Below are positions 7,059 to 14,698 of a stretch of 18,129 nt of DNA, one piece after another. How positions within the stretch are numbered: the first letter of the stretch is position 1; every line of letters starts with the position of its first letter. The notes under the pieces were generated by a model. The model saw nothing but the letters and a program-made list of their open reading frames with translations. It was not told the origin of the DNA and ran no database searches. The position numbers and the translations under genes are program-made. This DNA comes from an uncultured Collinsella sp. (GTDB lineage Bacteria > Actinomycetota > Coriobacteriia > Coriobacteriales > Coriobacteriaceae), in the NCBI GenBank assembly GCA_902495525.1, contig CABUXL010000033.1, forward strand, positions 1 through 18,129, in the 5' to 3' direction.

Positions 7059-7075
7059 ACGCGGCCGAGCCGCGT
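7059..7075 (+). other. Hairpin in the trxA leader
   Basis: ACGCGGC-CGA-GCCGCGT forms a perfect 7-bp stem ending about ten bases before the trxA ribosome site. A TATAAG at 7033-7038 could be the -10 box of trxA, placing this hairpin in the 5' leader. It may affect message stability or translation. Confidence 0.4.
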
Positions 7076-7093
7076 CGCACTATGGAGGTCACC

Positions 7094-7414
7094 ATGGCTG
7101 ACATTAAGCAGATTACCCCCGAGAACTTCGATTCCGTTGTTAACGGCAGCCTTCCCGTGCTGGTTGATTTTTGGGCACCGTGGTGCGGTCCCTGCCGTTC
7201 GCTCTCGCCCATCGTTGACGAAGTGGCCGACGAGCTGGCCGGCAAACTTGCCGTCGCCAAATGCAACGTTGACGACAATCAGGACTTGGCCATGAAGTTT
7301 GGCGTCATGAGCATCCCCACGCTGGTTGTCTTTAAGAACGGCGAGGAAATTGACCGCTCCGTTGGCGCGCTGCCCAAGGCCAGGCTGCAGGCGCTGCTTG
7401 AGAAGCACCTGTAA
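7094..7414 (+). CDS. trxA: Thioredoxin
   Basis: A 106-aa cytoplasmic disulfide reductase of standard size. The active site WAPWCGPCR has C31 and C34. The cis-proline that faces it is P75 in MSIPTLVVF, and the buried Asp is in VLVDFWA. The C-terminal EIDRSVGALPKARLQALLEKHL closes the fold normally. I start at ATG 7094 because GGAGG lies six bases upstream. The open frame runs back to 7010, but the extra 28 residues have no similarity to thioredoxins and contain the leader hairpin. It stands alone, divergent from the UDG-like gene and followed by hairpins at 7440-7484 and 7525-7560. Confidence 0.93.
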   Translation: MADIKQITPENFDSVVNGSLPVLVDFWAPWCGPCRSLSPIVDEVADELAGKLAVAKCNVDDNQDLAMKFGVMSIPTLVVFKNGEEIDRSVGALPKARLQALLEKHL

Positions 7415-7439
7415 TACGCCGGTCATGTGCTGCCGTCCA

Positions 7440-7484
7440 TGAGCGGTTTTGCGCCGCTCACCGGAGAGCCGGGCGCTGCGCCCG
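7440..7484 (+). terminator. Two adjacent hairpins after trxA
   Basis: TGAGCGG-7 nt-CCGCTCA (7440-7460) and CGGGCG-CTG-CGCCCG (470-475 with 479-484, i.e. 7470-7484) lie 26 bases after the trxA stop. Neither has a following T-run, so they are weak terminator candidates or 3'-end stabilisers of the trxA message. Confidence 0.4.
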
Positions 7485-7524
7485 CGACCACGGATAGTAT
7501 GGTAATCACAAACAGCCCCCAGTG

Positions 7525-7560
7525 AACGGGTGCGGGTCAGACGGACTCGCACCCGTTTTC
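7525..7560 (+). terminator. Strong intrinsic terminator upstream of the nickel/hyp block
   Basis: A 14-bp stem (AACGGGTGCGGGTC with GACTCGCACCCGTT, one G-T type mismatch) around a five-base loop runs straight into TTTTCTTAT. It separates trxA from the next unit. It lies 110 bases past the trxA stop, so it may instead end a short transcript starting near the TAGTAT at about 7495. Confidence 0.75.
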
Positions 7561-7589
7561 TTATGCGGCGATGCGCAAAGCGGGCGTAG

Positions 7590-7595
7590 TAGAAT
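7590..7595 (+). promoter_or_regulatory. Possible -10 box of the nikR/hyp unit
   Basis: TAGAAT (5/6 match) lies 40 bases before the ATG of the 82-aa protein and downstream of the terminator. No good -35 and no GTATGA/TCATAC-type NikR palindrome are visible. A regulator-dependent promoter is possible. Confidence 0.3.
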
Positions 7596-7634
7596 CTGAA
7601 CCACTGATTAGACCCGTACAAAAGGAGACTTCCC

Positions 7635-7883
7635 ATGCATGACGTCGGAATGAACATGAGCCAGCTTGCCATGAGCGTCAAGCAGGTCGACGACACGATC
7701 GAGCTCGCCCACGAGTGGAGCCATCAGCTGCTGCATGCAACCGAGAACTTTGACATGGAGCGCATTGGTGCCAAGCTCGAGGCCGCCATGGCGGCGCTCC
7801 ACGAGGCGCACGACGCACTCGAGGGCTACGAGGAAGCCATCGAGGCCGACCATAACTCCGTTGGCTCCGTAAAGCTGGTGTAG
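7635..7883 (+). CDS. Small His-rich helical protein upstream of nikR
   Basis: I do not recognise this 82-aa protein. It has a good ribosome site (AAAGGAGA, seven bases from the ATG). It is predicted almost all helical: 10-40 and 42-70 read as two amphipathic helices with heptad-like hydrophobics, and there is no signal peptide or membrane segment. H26, H30 and H34 (ELAHEWSHQLLH) fall on one face of the first helix with i, i+4, i+8 spacing. More histidines occur in HEAHDAL and ADHNS. That arrangement could hold a transition metal. The next gene, a NikR, starts one base after this stop, so the two are coupled, and hydrogenase maturation genes follow. A nickel-related role such as chaperone, storage or co-sensor is inference from context only. 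Confidence 0.75.
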   Translation: MHDVGMNMSQLAMSVKQVDDTIELAHEWSHQLLHATENFDMERIGAKLEAAMAALHEAHDALEGYEEAIEADHNSVGSVKLV

Positions 7884-7884
7884 C

Positions 7885-8397
7885 GTGGCCGAGCACGAGC
7901 ACACCTGCGATCACGGACACGAGCATTCGCACGGGCCGACCGGCGACGCGGGCTGCCGTTGCAGCGGCTCCGCCTCCGAGCTGGTCCGCTTTTCGGCCAC
8001 CGCGCCCGACGACCTGCTGCGCCGCTTTGACGAGCAGATCGCGCGCCGCGGCGACGTGGCCAACCGCTCCGAGGCCGTGCGCGACCTGATTCGCGCCTCC
8101 ATTGCCAAGGAGCAGATGCGAACGCCCAACGAGCAGGTCATCGGGTCGCTCACCATGATTTACGACCATCACACCGGCGACCTGACGCGCCGTCTGGACG
8201 AGGTGCAGCACGACTACACCGACGAGATCGTATCGACCATGCATGTGCACCTGGATCACCACAACTGCTTGGAGATTCTGGCGCTTAAGGGTCGCGGCGA
8301 GCGCGTCTACGAGCTGGCAGACCGTCTGCTGGGCCTGCGCGGCGTTAAACACGGCGAGCTCACCTGCGCCGCCACCGAGCAGAGCCTGGGACTGTAA
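7885..8397 (+). CDS. nikR: NikR-family nickel-responsive regulator with His/Cys-rich N-terminal extension
   Basis: A 170-aa ribbon-helix-helix regulator. Residues 32-75 form the RHH DNA-binding domain (ELVRFSATAPDDLLRRFDEQ, then NRSEAVRDLIR). Residues about 85-160 form the ACT-like nickel-binding domain. The E. coli high-affinity ligands H87, H89, C95 and H76' have counterparts in H120, H122, C128 and H109. The tail GVKHGELTC is also typical. Unusually, about 30 residues precede the RHH domain. Between residues 4 and 26 lie H4, H6, C8, H10, H12, H14, H16, C24 and C26, a likely extra metal site. E. coli NikR (133 aa) lacks it. The start is GTG 7885, one base after the upstream stop, with no strong ribosome site, so translation is probably coupled. 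No other start would keep the RHH strand with any extension. Confidence 0.9.
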   Translation: MAEHEHTCDHGHEHSHGPTGDAGCRCSGSASELVRFSATAPDDLLRRFDEQIARRGDVANRSEAVRDLIRASIAKEQMRTPNEQVIGSLTMIYDHHTGDLTRRLDEVQHDYTDEIVSTMHVHLDHHNCLEILALKGRGERVYELADRLLGLRGVKHGELTCAATEQSLGL

Positions 8398-8426
8398 CAG
8401 CACACATTTCAACGAAGGAGGGTCGC

Positions 8427-10892
8427 ATGCGACATGCGCATATCCATGTAACGGGCATTGTGCAGGGCGTCGGCATGCGACCGTTTGTGTATCGCGAGGC
8501 CATGGCGCACGGCATTTGCGGCTGGGTGCTCAACGCGGGCGATGGCGTGCATATCGAGGCGCACGCTCTCAACGAGTCGCTCGGCAAATTTGTCGCCGCG
8601 CTTTCCGAGCATGCGCCTGCGGCGTCTCGCGTGGAGCATGTCGAGGTTGTGGACCTAGCACCCGGCGACTGGGACGCCGCTAACGAGCAGGGCTTTCGCA
8701 TTGTGGCGTCGCAGGATCAAACCGCCCACACGACGCTCATCTCACCCGACATCGCCACGTGCGACGACTGCCTGCGCGAGTTATTCGACCCCGCCGACCG
8801 ACGCTTTCACTATCCCTTTATCAACTGCACCAATTGCGGACCGCGCTTTACCATCATTCGCTCGCTGCCCTATGACCGAGCGGCCACCTCGATGGATCGC
8901 TTTCCCATGTGCCCCACCTGCGCCTCAGAGTATGCCGACCCGCTCGATCGACGGTTTCACGCGCAGCCCGATGCCTGCTTTGATTGCGGACCGCATATTA
9001 CGTGGCGTGAGGCCAATCGCGACGTTGTGCCAGCGGTTGCCGACGCAACACCGGCCGTCGGCTCCGCGCGCGAGGCCAGCGATGCCATCATCGAACGCTG
9101 CGTCGAGCTACTGGCAGGCGGCGGCATCGTCGCCATCAAGGGTCTCGGTGGGTTCCACCTAGCCTGCAACGCCGCCAACGAACAGGCGGTGTGCGAGTTG
9201 CGCCGTCGCAAGCGTCGCAGCAACAAGCCGCTTGCCGTTATGGTGCGCAGCCTTACCGACGCCGAGCGCCTGTGTCATATCGATGGCGTTGAGCGCGATC
9301 TGCTGGCCGGCAGCGTTCGTCCCATCGTGCTGTTGCGCCGCCGCGCGGCCGGCGCCGGCAGCAACACCCACGGCTCCCCCGACATCCTCGCCCTCGCGCC
9401 ATCTGTCGCGCACGACTTGCCCGAGCTCGGCGTCATGCTCCCCTATACGCCGCTTCAACATCTGTTGCTTGCAGCTGCCGCGTCGCATGACATGCATGCG
9501 CTGGTCATGACCAGCGGAAACCTGAGCGAAGAGCCCATCGAGACCGACGACGCCCTTGCATGGGAGCATCTCGTTGCCGCCGGCATCGCCGACGCGCTGC
9601 TCGGCAACGACCGCGCGATCCTGTCGCGCTACGACGACTCCGTGGTACGCGTGGTCGACGGCGACGTCATGCCCGTACGTCGTGCACGCGGATATGCGCC
9701 GCAACCGCTGTCGTTGCCGGCGCTCGACGGCACCACGCCCTGCGTACTCGCCTGCGGGCCGCAGCAAAAAGCCACGATTGCACTCACTCGCACGGACTCG
9801 GACGGTCATACGACCTGTTTTGTGTCGCAGCATATCGGCGATGTCGAAAACGGCGCGACTTTCGATGCTTGGAGCGCCGCGCGCTCGCGTCTGGAAAACC
9901 TCTTTGACCTGGCGCCTGCCGCCTTGGCATGCGACATGCATCCCAGCTATCTGTCGAGCCAATGGGCGCGCGAGCACGATCTGCCGCTTATCGAAGTCCA
10001 GCACCACCATGCACACATCGCGAGCGTAATGGCAGAGGCGATTGTCGCAGGCCGGCTTGCGCCCGATGCACGCGTCCTCGGCATCGCCTTCGACGGCACG
10101 GGCGCCGGCACCGATGGCACCATATGGGGCGGTGAGTTTCTTGTCGCCCGTCTCACCGATTTTGAGCGCGTCGCGCATCTGCGCGCCTGGGCGCTTCCCG
10201 GTGGCGCCGCATCCGTACACGATGCCCGCCGCAACGCCTTTGCCCTGCTCAGCGAGCTCGACCTGCTCGAGCACCCGGGAGCCGCGGGGCTCTTGAACAG
10301 CCTTGACGAGCAAACGCGCAGCATAACGGCAACGATGATCGAGCGCGGCATCAACAGTCCGCGCACTAGCAGCATGGGTCGCCTGTTTGATGCCGCAACC
10401 GCGATTTTGGGCATTTGCGGCCAGGCAACCTACGAGGGCGAACCCGCCATCGAGCTCGAAGCCGCCGCCTGGCGCGCGCTCGACAGCGAAATCGCCCATT
10501 TTCCCGACGACAACGCCGGCTACTCCGCATCTGACCCATCGTGGCTGGACGGCCCCTATGTTCTGGACCAGAAAGCACTCTTTGAGGCACTTTTGGGAGG
10601 AATTGAAGCCGGAGCGCCCGCCAACAGGCTCGCACTCGACTTCCATGTCGGCATCGCGCGCTCCTCGGCGCGCATCGCCAGCGATATCTGCGTGCACGAG
10701 GGCATCGACACCGTCGCGCTCTCGGGCGGCGTGTTCATGAACCGACTTCTGCTTCAGCTCCTCGCCCGCGAGCTCAAAAGCGCGGGCCTTACTGTCCTTG
10801 TCCCCCACACCGTACCCGTCAATGACGGCTGCATCGCCTACGGTCAGGCGGCGGTCGCAAGCGCTCGTCTTGCGCAGATTGCATCACAGTAG
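8427..10892 (+). CDS. hypF: Carbamoyltransferase HypF ([NiFe]-hydrogenase maturation)
   Basis: This 821-aa protein makes carbamoyl-AMP from carbamoyl phosphate and ATP and loads the carbamoyl group onto the C-terminal Cys of HypE, the source of the cyanide ligands. Domains in order: acylphosphatase (1-92; GIVQGVGMRPFV with R18, and N36); two zinc-finger-like units with C112/C115, C134/C137, C162/C165 and C184/C187; a YrdC-like domain (about 222-415; GGGIVAIKGLGGFHLAC, then KRRSNKPLAVMVR); and a Kae1/HypF C-terminal domain with HHHAHIASVMAE, AFDGTGAGTDGTIWGGEF and the ALSGGVFMNR segment. AAGGAGGG lies upstream of the ATG. It is about 70 residues longer than E. coli HypF (750 aa) but has no missing part. 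It begins 29 bases after nikR, so it is probably in the same unit. Confidence 0.96.
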   Translation: MRHAHIHVTGIVQGVGMRPFVYREAMAHGICGWVLNAGDGVHIEAHALNESLGKFVAALSEHAPAASRVEHVEVVDLAPGDWDAANEQGFRIVASQDQTAHTTLISPDIATCDDCLRELFDPADRRFHYPFINCTNCGPRFTIIRSLPYDRAATSMDRFPMCPTCASEYADPLDRRFHAQPDACFDCGPHITWREANRDVVPAVADATPAVGSAREASDAIIERCVELLAGGGIVAIKGLGGFHLACNAANEQAVCELRRRKRRSNKPLAVMVRSLTDAERLCHIDGVERDLLAGSVRPIVLLRRRAAGAGSNTHGSPDILALAPSVAHDLPELGVMLPYTPLQHLLLAAAASHDMHALVMTSGNLSEEPIETDDALAWEHLVAAGIADALLGNDRAILSRYDDSVVRVVDGDVMPVRRARGYAPQPLSLPALDGTTPCVLACGPQQKATIALTRTDSDGHTTCFVSQHIGDVENGATFDAWSAARSRLENLFDLAPAALACDMHPSYLSSQWAREHDLPLIEVQHHHAHIASVMAEAIVAGRLAPDARVLGIAFDGTGAGTDGTIWGGEFLVARLTDFERVAHLRAWALPGGAASVHDARRNAFALLSELDLLEHPGAAGLLNSLDEQTRSITATMIERGINSPRTSSMGRLFDAATAILGICGQATYEGEPAIELEAAAWRALDSEIAHFPDDNAGYSASDPSWLDGPYVLDQKALFEALLGGIEAGAPANRLALDFHVGIARSSARIASDICVHEGIDTVALSGGVFMNRLLLQLLARELKSAGLTVLVPHTVPVNDGCIAYGQAAVASARLAQIASQ

Positions 10893-11016
10893 CTCGCCCT
10901 CGCACGCCGCCGTCTCACAGGCGTAACGCGTTTGCCCGCGAACCCCGCGAGCGCTACCATCAACTGATGGATTATTGAGCGCCCGTCCAGCGCAAAGCGT
11001 ATAAAAGGGGAACAAT

Positions 11017-11277
11017 ATGTGCCTTGCCGTTCCCGGTAAAGTAGTCAAACGCGACGACGACCTCAAGGCCACCGTCGACATGATGGGCATCGAGCGCCCT
11101 GTTTCGCTAAGACTCGTGCCGACGGCGCAGGTTGGCGACTATATTCTCGTACACGCCGGCTTTGGCATCCAGATCGTCGACGAGCAGGAAGCGCAAGAAA
11201 CGCTCGAGCTCGTTAATGCCATGACCGAACTGGTCGAAGAAGACCAACTGGCCAGCAACCCGGCCGAGGCATACTAG
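11017..11277 (+). CDS. hypC: Hydrogenase maturation chaperone HypC/HypG
   Basis: An 86-aa chaperone of the HypC/HupF/HypG family that carries the Fe(CN)2CO unit with HypD to the hydrogenase large subunit. It starts MCLAVPGKV, with the essential C2 exposed after Met removal. It continues with the beta-barrel pattern including RPVSLRLVP and VGDYILVHAGFGIQIVDEQE, ending in a helix. AAAAGGGG precedes the ATG. It follows hypF by 124 bases; that gap holds a hairpin (GCGCT/AGCGC, 10951-10982) but no clear promoter. Its TAG overlaps the hypD GTG by one base (TAGTG). Confidence 0.95.
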   Translation: MCLAVPGKVVKRDDDLKATVDMMGIERPVSLRLVPTAQVGDYILVHAGFGIQIVDEQEAQETLELVNAMTELVEEDQLASNPAEAY

Positions 11278-12389
11278 TGGCGGCCGGACAGCCGGCTCGC
11301 TCCGGTATCGACTTTTCGGCATTTCGCGATTCCAAGCTGGCCCGCGAGCTCATCGAACGCATCCATGAACTCGTCGGCGACCACACCATCAACCTTATGG
11401 AAGTCTGCGGCACGCACACCGTGAGCATCGGCCGCTATGGCTTTCGCTCCATTATGCCGGCCGGGCTCAAGCTGCTGAGCGGACCGGGCTGCCCCGTCTG
11501 CGTTACCGCCAACCGCGACATCGACCACGCAATCGCGCTCGCCAACATCGACGGCGCCATCATCACCACCTTTGGCGACATGATGCGCGTGCCCGGATCG
11601 TCCACCTCGCTCGCTGCGCAAAAGGCGGCAGGGCGCGACATCCGCATCGTCTACTCCCCACTCGACGCGCTCGACATTGCCGAGCAAAACCCCGATCGCC
11701 CGGTCATTTTTATGGGCGTGGGCTTTGAGACTACGACGCCCACCATCGCCGCCGCCATCTTGGAGGCCGAGGCGCGTGGGCTTTTGAACTTTTCGGTCTA
11801 TTGCGCCCACAAGACCACGCCGCCGGCGTTGCGTGCCATCGCCAACGATCCCGAGACCACCATCGACGGCTTTATCCTGCCGGGCCACGTCGCCACCATC
11901 ACGGGCTTGACGCCCTTTAGCTTTTTGGTCGATGAGTTCGATACCCCGGGCGTGGTCACAGGATTTGAACCGGTCGATATCCTGCAGGGTATCTGCATGC
12001 TGGTCCAGATGGTTGTCGAGGGCAAGCCCGCGATTGGCAACGCCTACCGCCGTGGCGTCAACACAGACGGCAACCCCGTGGCGCGCCAGCTGGTCGAGCA
12101 GGTGTTTGAGCCATGCGACACCACGTGGCGCGGGCTGGGGCCGATTGCCAACTCGGGCCTTTCCATCCGCCCCGAGTTCTCGCGCTTTGATGCCCGCGCT
12201 CGCTTTGACGTGCCCGTTGAGGCGACGGTCGAGCCGCGTGGGTGCCGCTGCGGCGACGTGCTGCGCGGGGCCATTACGCCGAGCGACTGCCCTCTGTTCG
12301 GCCACGCTTGTACACCCGAGCACCCCGTCGGCCCGTGCATGGTGAGCTCCGAGGGCAGCTGCGCAGCATATTTCCGCTACCGAGGCTAA
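11277..12389 (+). CDS. hypD: Hydrogenase maturation protein HypD (4Fe-4S)
   Basis: A 370-aa iron-sulfur scaffold on which, with HypC, the Fe(CN)2CO moiety is built. Conserved features: MEVCGTHTVSIGRYG (C44), LSGPGCPVCVTA (C72, C75), TFGDMMRVPGS, GFETTTP and GHVATITG. The C-terminal cysteine-rich tail has C323, C325, C338, C345, C354 and C362, from which the [4Fe-4S] ligands come. The start is GTG 11277, overlapping the hypC stop by one base, with GAGG eight bases upstream inside hypC. Length is normal. hypE follows after 84 bases. Confidence 0.96.
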   Translation: MAAGQPARSGIDFSAFRDSKLARELIERIHELVGDHTINLMEVCGTHTVSIGRYGFRSIMPAGLKLLSGPGCPVCVTANRDIDHAIALANIDGAIITTFGDMMRVPGSSTSLAAQKAAGRDIRIVYSPLDALDIAEQNPDRPVIFMGVGFETTTPTIAAAILEAEARGLLNFSVYCAHKTTPPALRAIANDPETTIDGFILPGHVATITGLTPFSFLVDEFDTPGVVTGFEPVDILQGICMLVQMVVEGKPAIGNAYRRGVNTDGNPVARQLVEQVFEPCDTTWRGLGPIANSGLSIRPEFSRFDARARFDVPVEATVEPRGCRCGDVLRGAITPSDCPLFGHACTPEHPVGPCMVSSEGSCAAYFRYRG

Positions 12390-12391
12390 TT

Positions 12392-12448
12392 GGTTCCGCC
12401 GTTCTAACGGACGGCGGACCGGTCGACGCTGAGCCTCACCCATATAAT
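12392..12448 (+). promoter_or_regulatory. hypD-hypE gap: hairpin followed by a consensus -10 box
   Basis: TCCGCCGT and ACGGCGGA pair across an eight-base loop (stem region 12392-12420). TATAAT (12443-12448) follows, about 25 bases before the hypE ATG. No good -35 is seen. The hairpin could reduce readthrough from hypD while the -10 box gives hypE some transcription of its own. Confidence 0.4.
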
Positions 12449-12473
12449 TCCACCCACGATTGGAGTTTTCGAT

Positions 12474-13508
12474 ATGTCCCATAGCGTTACCGATAGCACC
12501 GTCCTGCTGGGTCACGGCTCCGGCGGCCAGATGATGAAACGCATCATCGACGAGGTCTTTTTGGATGCCTTTGGGTCGCCCGAGCTGCTCGAGGGCAACG
12601 ATGCCGGCGTCGCCGCGCTGCCCGCGAGCGGGCGCATCGCCATGTCGACCGACAGCTTTGTGGTCTCGCCGCAGTTCTTCCCCGGTGGCAACATCGGCCG
12701 CCTTGCCGTGTGCGGAACCGTCAACGACGTCGCGACCTCAGGCGCCAACGTGCGCTACCTGTCGTGCGGATTTATCCTCGAAGAGGGCTATCCCATGGAT
12801 AAGCTCCGCCAGATTGTGCAGACGATGGCCGAGGCGGCGCATGAGGCGGGCGTGTCCATAATCACGGGCGACACCAAGGTGGTCGAGCGCGGCGGGGCCG
12901 ACGGCGTCTACATCAATACCGCCGGCGTGGGCGAGGTTCCCACGGGCGTGGCGCTCAGCGGCGCCAACTGCCGCCCCGGCGATGTCATCCTGGTCTCGGG
13001 TACGCTGGGCGACCACGGCATCGCCATCATGAGCCAACGCGAGGGCCTGGCGTTTTCGAGCACGATCGAAAGCGATGCCGCGCCGCTCAACCACCTGATT
13101 GCCGACGTTCTGGCCGCAGCGCCCGGCACGCGTTGCTTTCGCGACCCCACGCGCGGTGGCCTAGCGTCCACACTCAACGAGTTTGCCCAGGCCAGCAATG
13201 TTGCCATGGAGGTCGACGAGGATGCCGTGCCCGTGCGTCCCGACGTGCAGGCTGCCTGCGAGATGCTCGGCTACGATGTGCTGCAGGTGGCAAACGAGGG
13301 GAAGATGGTTGCCGTCGTGCCGGCCGAGCAAGCCGATGCGGCTCTAGCCGCCATGCGTTCCGCCCGCTACGGCGAGAACGCCGCGATTATCGGCCGCGTG
13401 GTGCCGCTTGGATCGAGCGCTCGACCCGCCGTGCGCGTGCGCACCGGCTGGGGATCGACTCGCATCCTCGACATGCTCGTAGGAGAGCAGCTGCCGAGAA
13501 TTTGCTAA
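12474..13508 (+). CDS. hypE: Hydrogenase maturation protein HypE (carbamoyl dehydratase)
   Basis: A 344-aa enzyme of the AIR synthase/SelD fold. It dehydrates the carbamoyl group on its C-terminal cysteine to a thiocyanate, which supplies cyanide to iron. Signatures: LLGHGSGGQMMKRIIDEVF (11-29), the ATP-binding EGNDAGVA and STDSFVV, NDVATSGA, GDTKVVERG, and FRDPTRGGLASTLNE. The protein ends PRIC, so the acceptor cysteine C344 is exactly terminal. GGAG lies eight bases before the ATG. It is the last gene of the hyp block. Confidence 0.96.
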   Translation: MSHSVTDSTVLLGHGSGGQMMKRIIDEVFLDAFGSPELLEGNDAGVAALPASGRIAMSTDSFVVSPQFFPGGNIGRLAVCGTVNDVATSGANVRYLSCGFILEEGYPMDKLRQIVQTMAEAAHEAGVSIITGDTKVVERGGADGVYINTAGVGEVPTGVALSGANCRPGDVILVSGTLGDHGIAIMSQREGLAFSSTIESDAAPLNHLIADVLAAAPGTRCFRDPTRGGLASTLNEFAQASNVAMEVDEDAVPVRPDVQAACEMLGYDVLQVANEGKMVAVVPAEQADAALAAMRSARYGENAAIIGRVVPLGSSARPAVRVRTGWGSTRILDMLVGEQLPRIC

Positions 13509-13531
13509 CAACAAAGGCTCAGGGCTATTAA
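13502..13531 (+). promoter_or_regulatory. Possible promoter of the HAD phosphatase gene
   Basis: TTGCTA (13502-13507) and TATTAA (13526-13531) are 18 bases apart, each a 4-5/6 match. This would give a leader of about 75 bases. The -35 overlaps the hypE stop. No terminator is visible after hypE, so readthrough is also possible. Confidence 0.4.
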
Positions 13532-13612
13532 AGATATTCAGATTCCAAACATGCCCGGCACGCATGCCCAGTATCATGGGGTGCGTTTTGGAACCCAATG
13601 ACGGGAGCTTTC

Positions 13613-14281
13613 ATGGCAGCAGCTTTTTCCCATGTGATTTTTGATCTGGACGGCACCATCCTCAACACGCTCGAAGACCTGGCGGCCGCCGGCAACCATA
13701 CCTGCGAGACGCACGGCTGGCCTACGTTTGCCGTCGACGAGTACCGCTACAAGGTGGGAAACGGCATGCTCAAGCTGGTTGAGCGCTTTATGCCTGCCGA
13801 GTATGCGGGCGACGGCCGTATGTTTGAGCAGACGCTTGCCGAGTTTAGGGCTTACTACGGCGAGCACAAGGAGGACCACACCGCCCCCTATGCCGGCACA
13901 ATCGAGATGCTCGACCGCCTGCGTGCCGCGGGCGTGCAGCTTGCCGTGCTCACCAACAAGGACCACATCTCGGCGGCTCCGCTTATCGAGAAGTATTTTG
14001 GTTCCGAGCGCTTTGCGCTGGTACAGGGCCGTGTCGATGCGTTTCCGCCCAAGCCCGAAGCACCCGTCACGCTACATGTGATGGAGGAGCTGGGTGCCAA
14101 TCCGGCAACCACGCTCTATGTGGGCGATTCCAATGTCGATATCCTGACCGGCCACAACGCCGGCCTTAAGAGCGCGGGCGTCAGCTGGGGCTTCCGCGGC
14201 CGCGCAGAGCTGGAAGCCGCCGGCGCCGACTACGTGGTGGACACCCAGGCAGAGCTCGCGGCGCTGATTCTGGGCGAGTAA
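13613..14281 (+). CDS. gph: HAD-family phosphatase, phosphoglycolate phosphatase type
   Basis: A 222-aa member of HAD subfamily IA. Motif I is FDLDGTILNT with nucleophile D11 and acid/base D13. Motif II is VLTNKDH. Motif III is K in FPPKPEAP, and motif IV is YVGDSNVDI. A helical cap sits between motifs I and II (about residues 16-85). This matches Gph-type enzymes that remove phosphate from 2-phosphoglycolate, but related enzymes act on other small phosphoesters, so the substrate is not certain. I chose ATG 13613, preceded by GGGAG at seven bases. An in-frame ATG at 13598 has no ribosome site. It is followed by a strong hairpin at 14323-14370. Confidence 0.85.
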   Translation: MAAAFSHVIFDLDGTILNTLEDLAAAGNHTCETHGWPTFAVDEYRYKVGNGMLKLVERFMPAEYAGDGRMFEQTLAEFRAYYGEHKEDHTAPYAGTIEMLDRLRAAGVQLAVLTNKDHISAAPLIEKYFGSERFALVQGRVDAFPPKPEAPVTLHVMEELGANPATTLYVGDSNVDILTGHNAGLKSAGVSWGFRGRAELEAAGADYVVDTQAELAALILGE

Positions 14282-14322
14282 CGAGCGACACTGCTTAACG
14301 CAGCTGCGACAATTCTTCCGCG

Positions 14323-14370
14323 CGGAAAGCGCATCCCGTTTTGGAGCTCCGGAATGGGATGCGCTTTCCG
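14323..14370 (+). terminator. 15-bp perfect hairpin after the phosphatase gene
   Basis: CGGAAAGCGCATCCC and its exact complement (14356-14370) surround an 18-base loop that itself contains GGAGCTCC. Only TTTG follows, so it is a weak-tailed terminator or a 3' stabiliser. It lies 41 bases after the stop at 14281. Confidence 0.55.
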
Positions 14371-14417
14371 TTTGAGGCGCGTCGGAGAAACGGCATCCCG
14401 TTTCAGAGCAATATTCC

Positions 14418-14493
14418 GGGTCGCACTTTCCGCAACCCACCCCATCCGGAAAATGCGACCCACTATTCGGCCAAAAACCGGGTCGCGGTTTCC
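14418..14493. repeat. Three-armed palindrome cluster with alternative pairing
   Basis: GGGTCGCACTTTCCG (14418-14432) pairs with CGGAAAATGCGACCC (14447-14461) with one mismatch. That middle arm can instead pair with GGGTCGCGGTTTCC (14480-14493) with two mismatches. The stretch just before, from 14392, also repeats in degenerate form the CATCCCGTTT...TTTCCG pattern of the 14323 hairpin. It looks like a decayed array of one palindromic unit. No ORF here is convincing. Confidence 0.55.
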
Positions 14494-14586
14494 CAAGCAC
14501 TCGATGCAACGCGGGCACAAGGAGTGTCCCCAACTGCCGCCCCAATGACCACCATGGCAACGACGCAGGTAGAGGGCGGACAGCGA

Positions 14587-14685
14587 AAACGCCCCTAAGC
14601 GAGCAAGGTGACGTGAAATGAAAGGGCGCTGACCTTCTGGTCGCGCCCTTGAAATTGAACGTCAGATTGCCGCTTAGGGGCGTTT
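14587..14685. repeat. 99-nt long imperfect hairpin
   Basis: AAACGCCCCTAAGCG (14587-14601) and its exact complement (14671-14685) are the outer arms. Moving inward, GCAA/TTGC, TGACGT/ACGTCA, a three-base pair AAT/ATT, AAGGGCGC/GCGCCCTT and GACC/GGTC pair in register around a TTCT loop. Together that is about 40 bp, broken only by tiny loops. It lies between the convergent phosphatase and lipoprotein genes. It could be a MITE-like element, a two-way terminator or a structured RNA. Confidence 0.7.
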
Positions 14686-14698
14686 GCAGCGTCGAGCA

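Noticed and set aside
9159..10808. 549-aa open frame antisense to hypF
   Set aside because: High-GC shadow of hypF's third-position pattern; low-complexity, no motifs and no ribosome site. The + strand protein is a full HypF.
11274..12515. 413-aa open frame antisense to hypD
   Set aside because: Shadow of hypD with no recognisable family; hypD has all its motifs.
14341..14598. Short ORFs through the palindrome cluster
   Set aside because: They simply read through hairpin arms; no start signal or protein-like composition.
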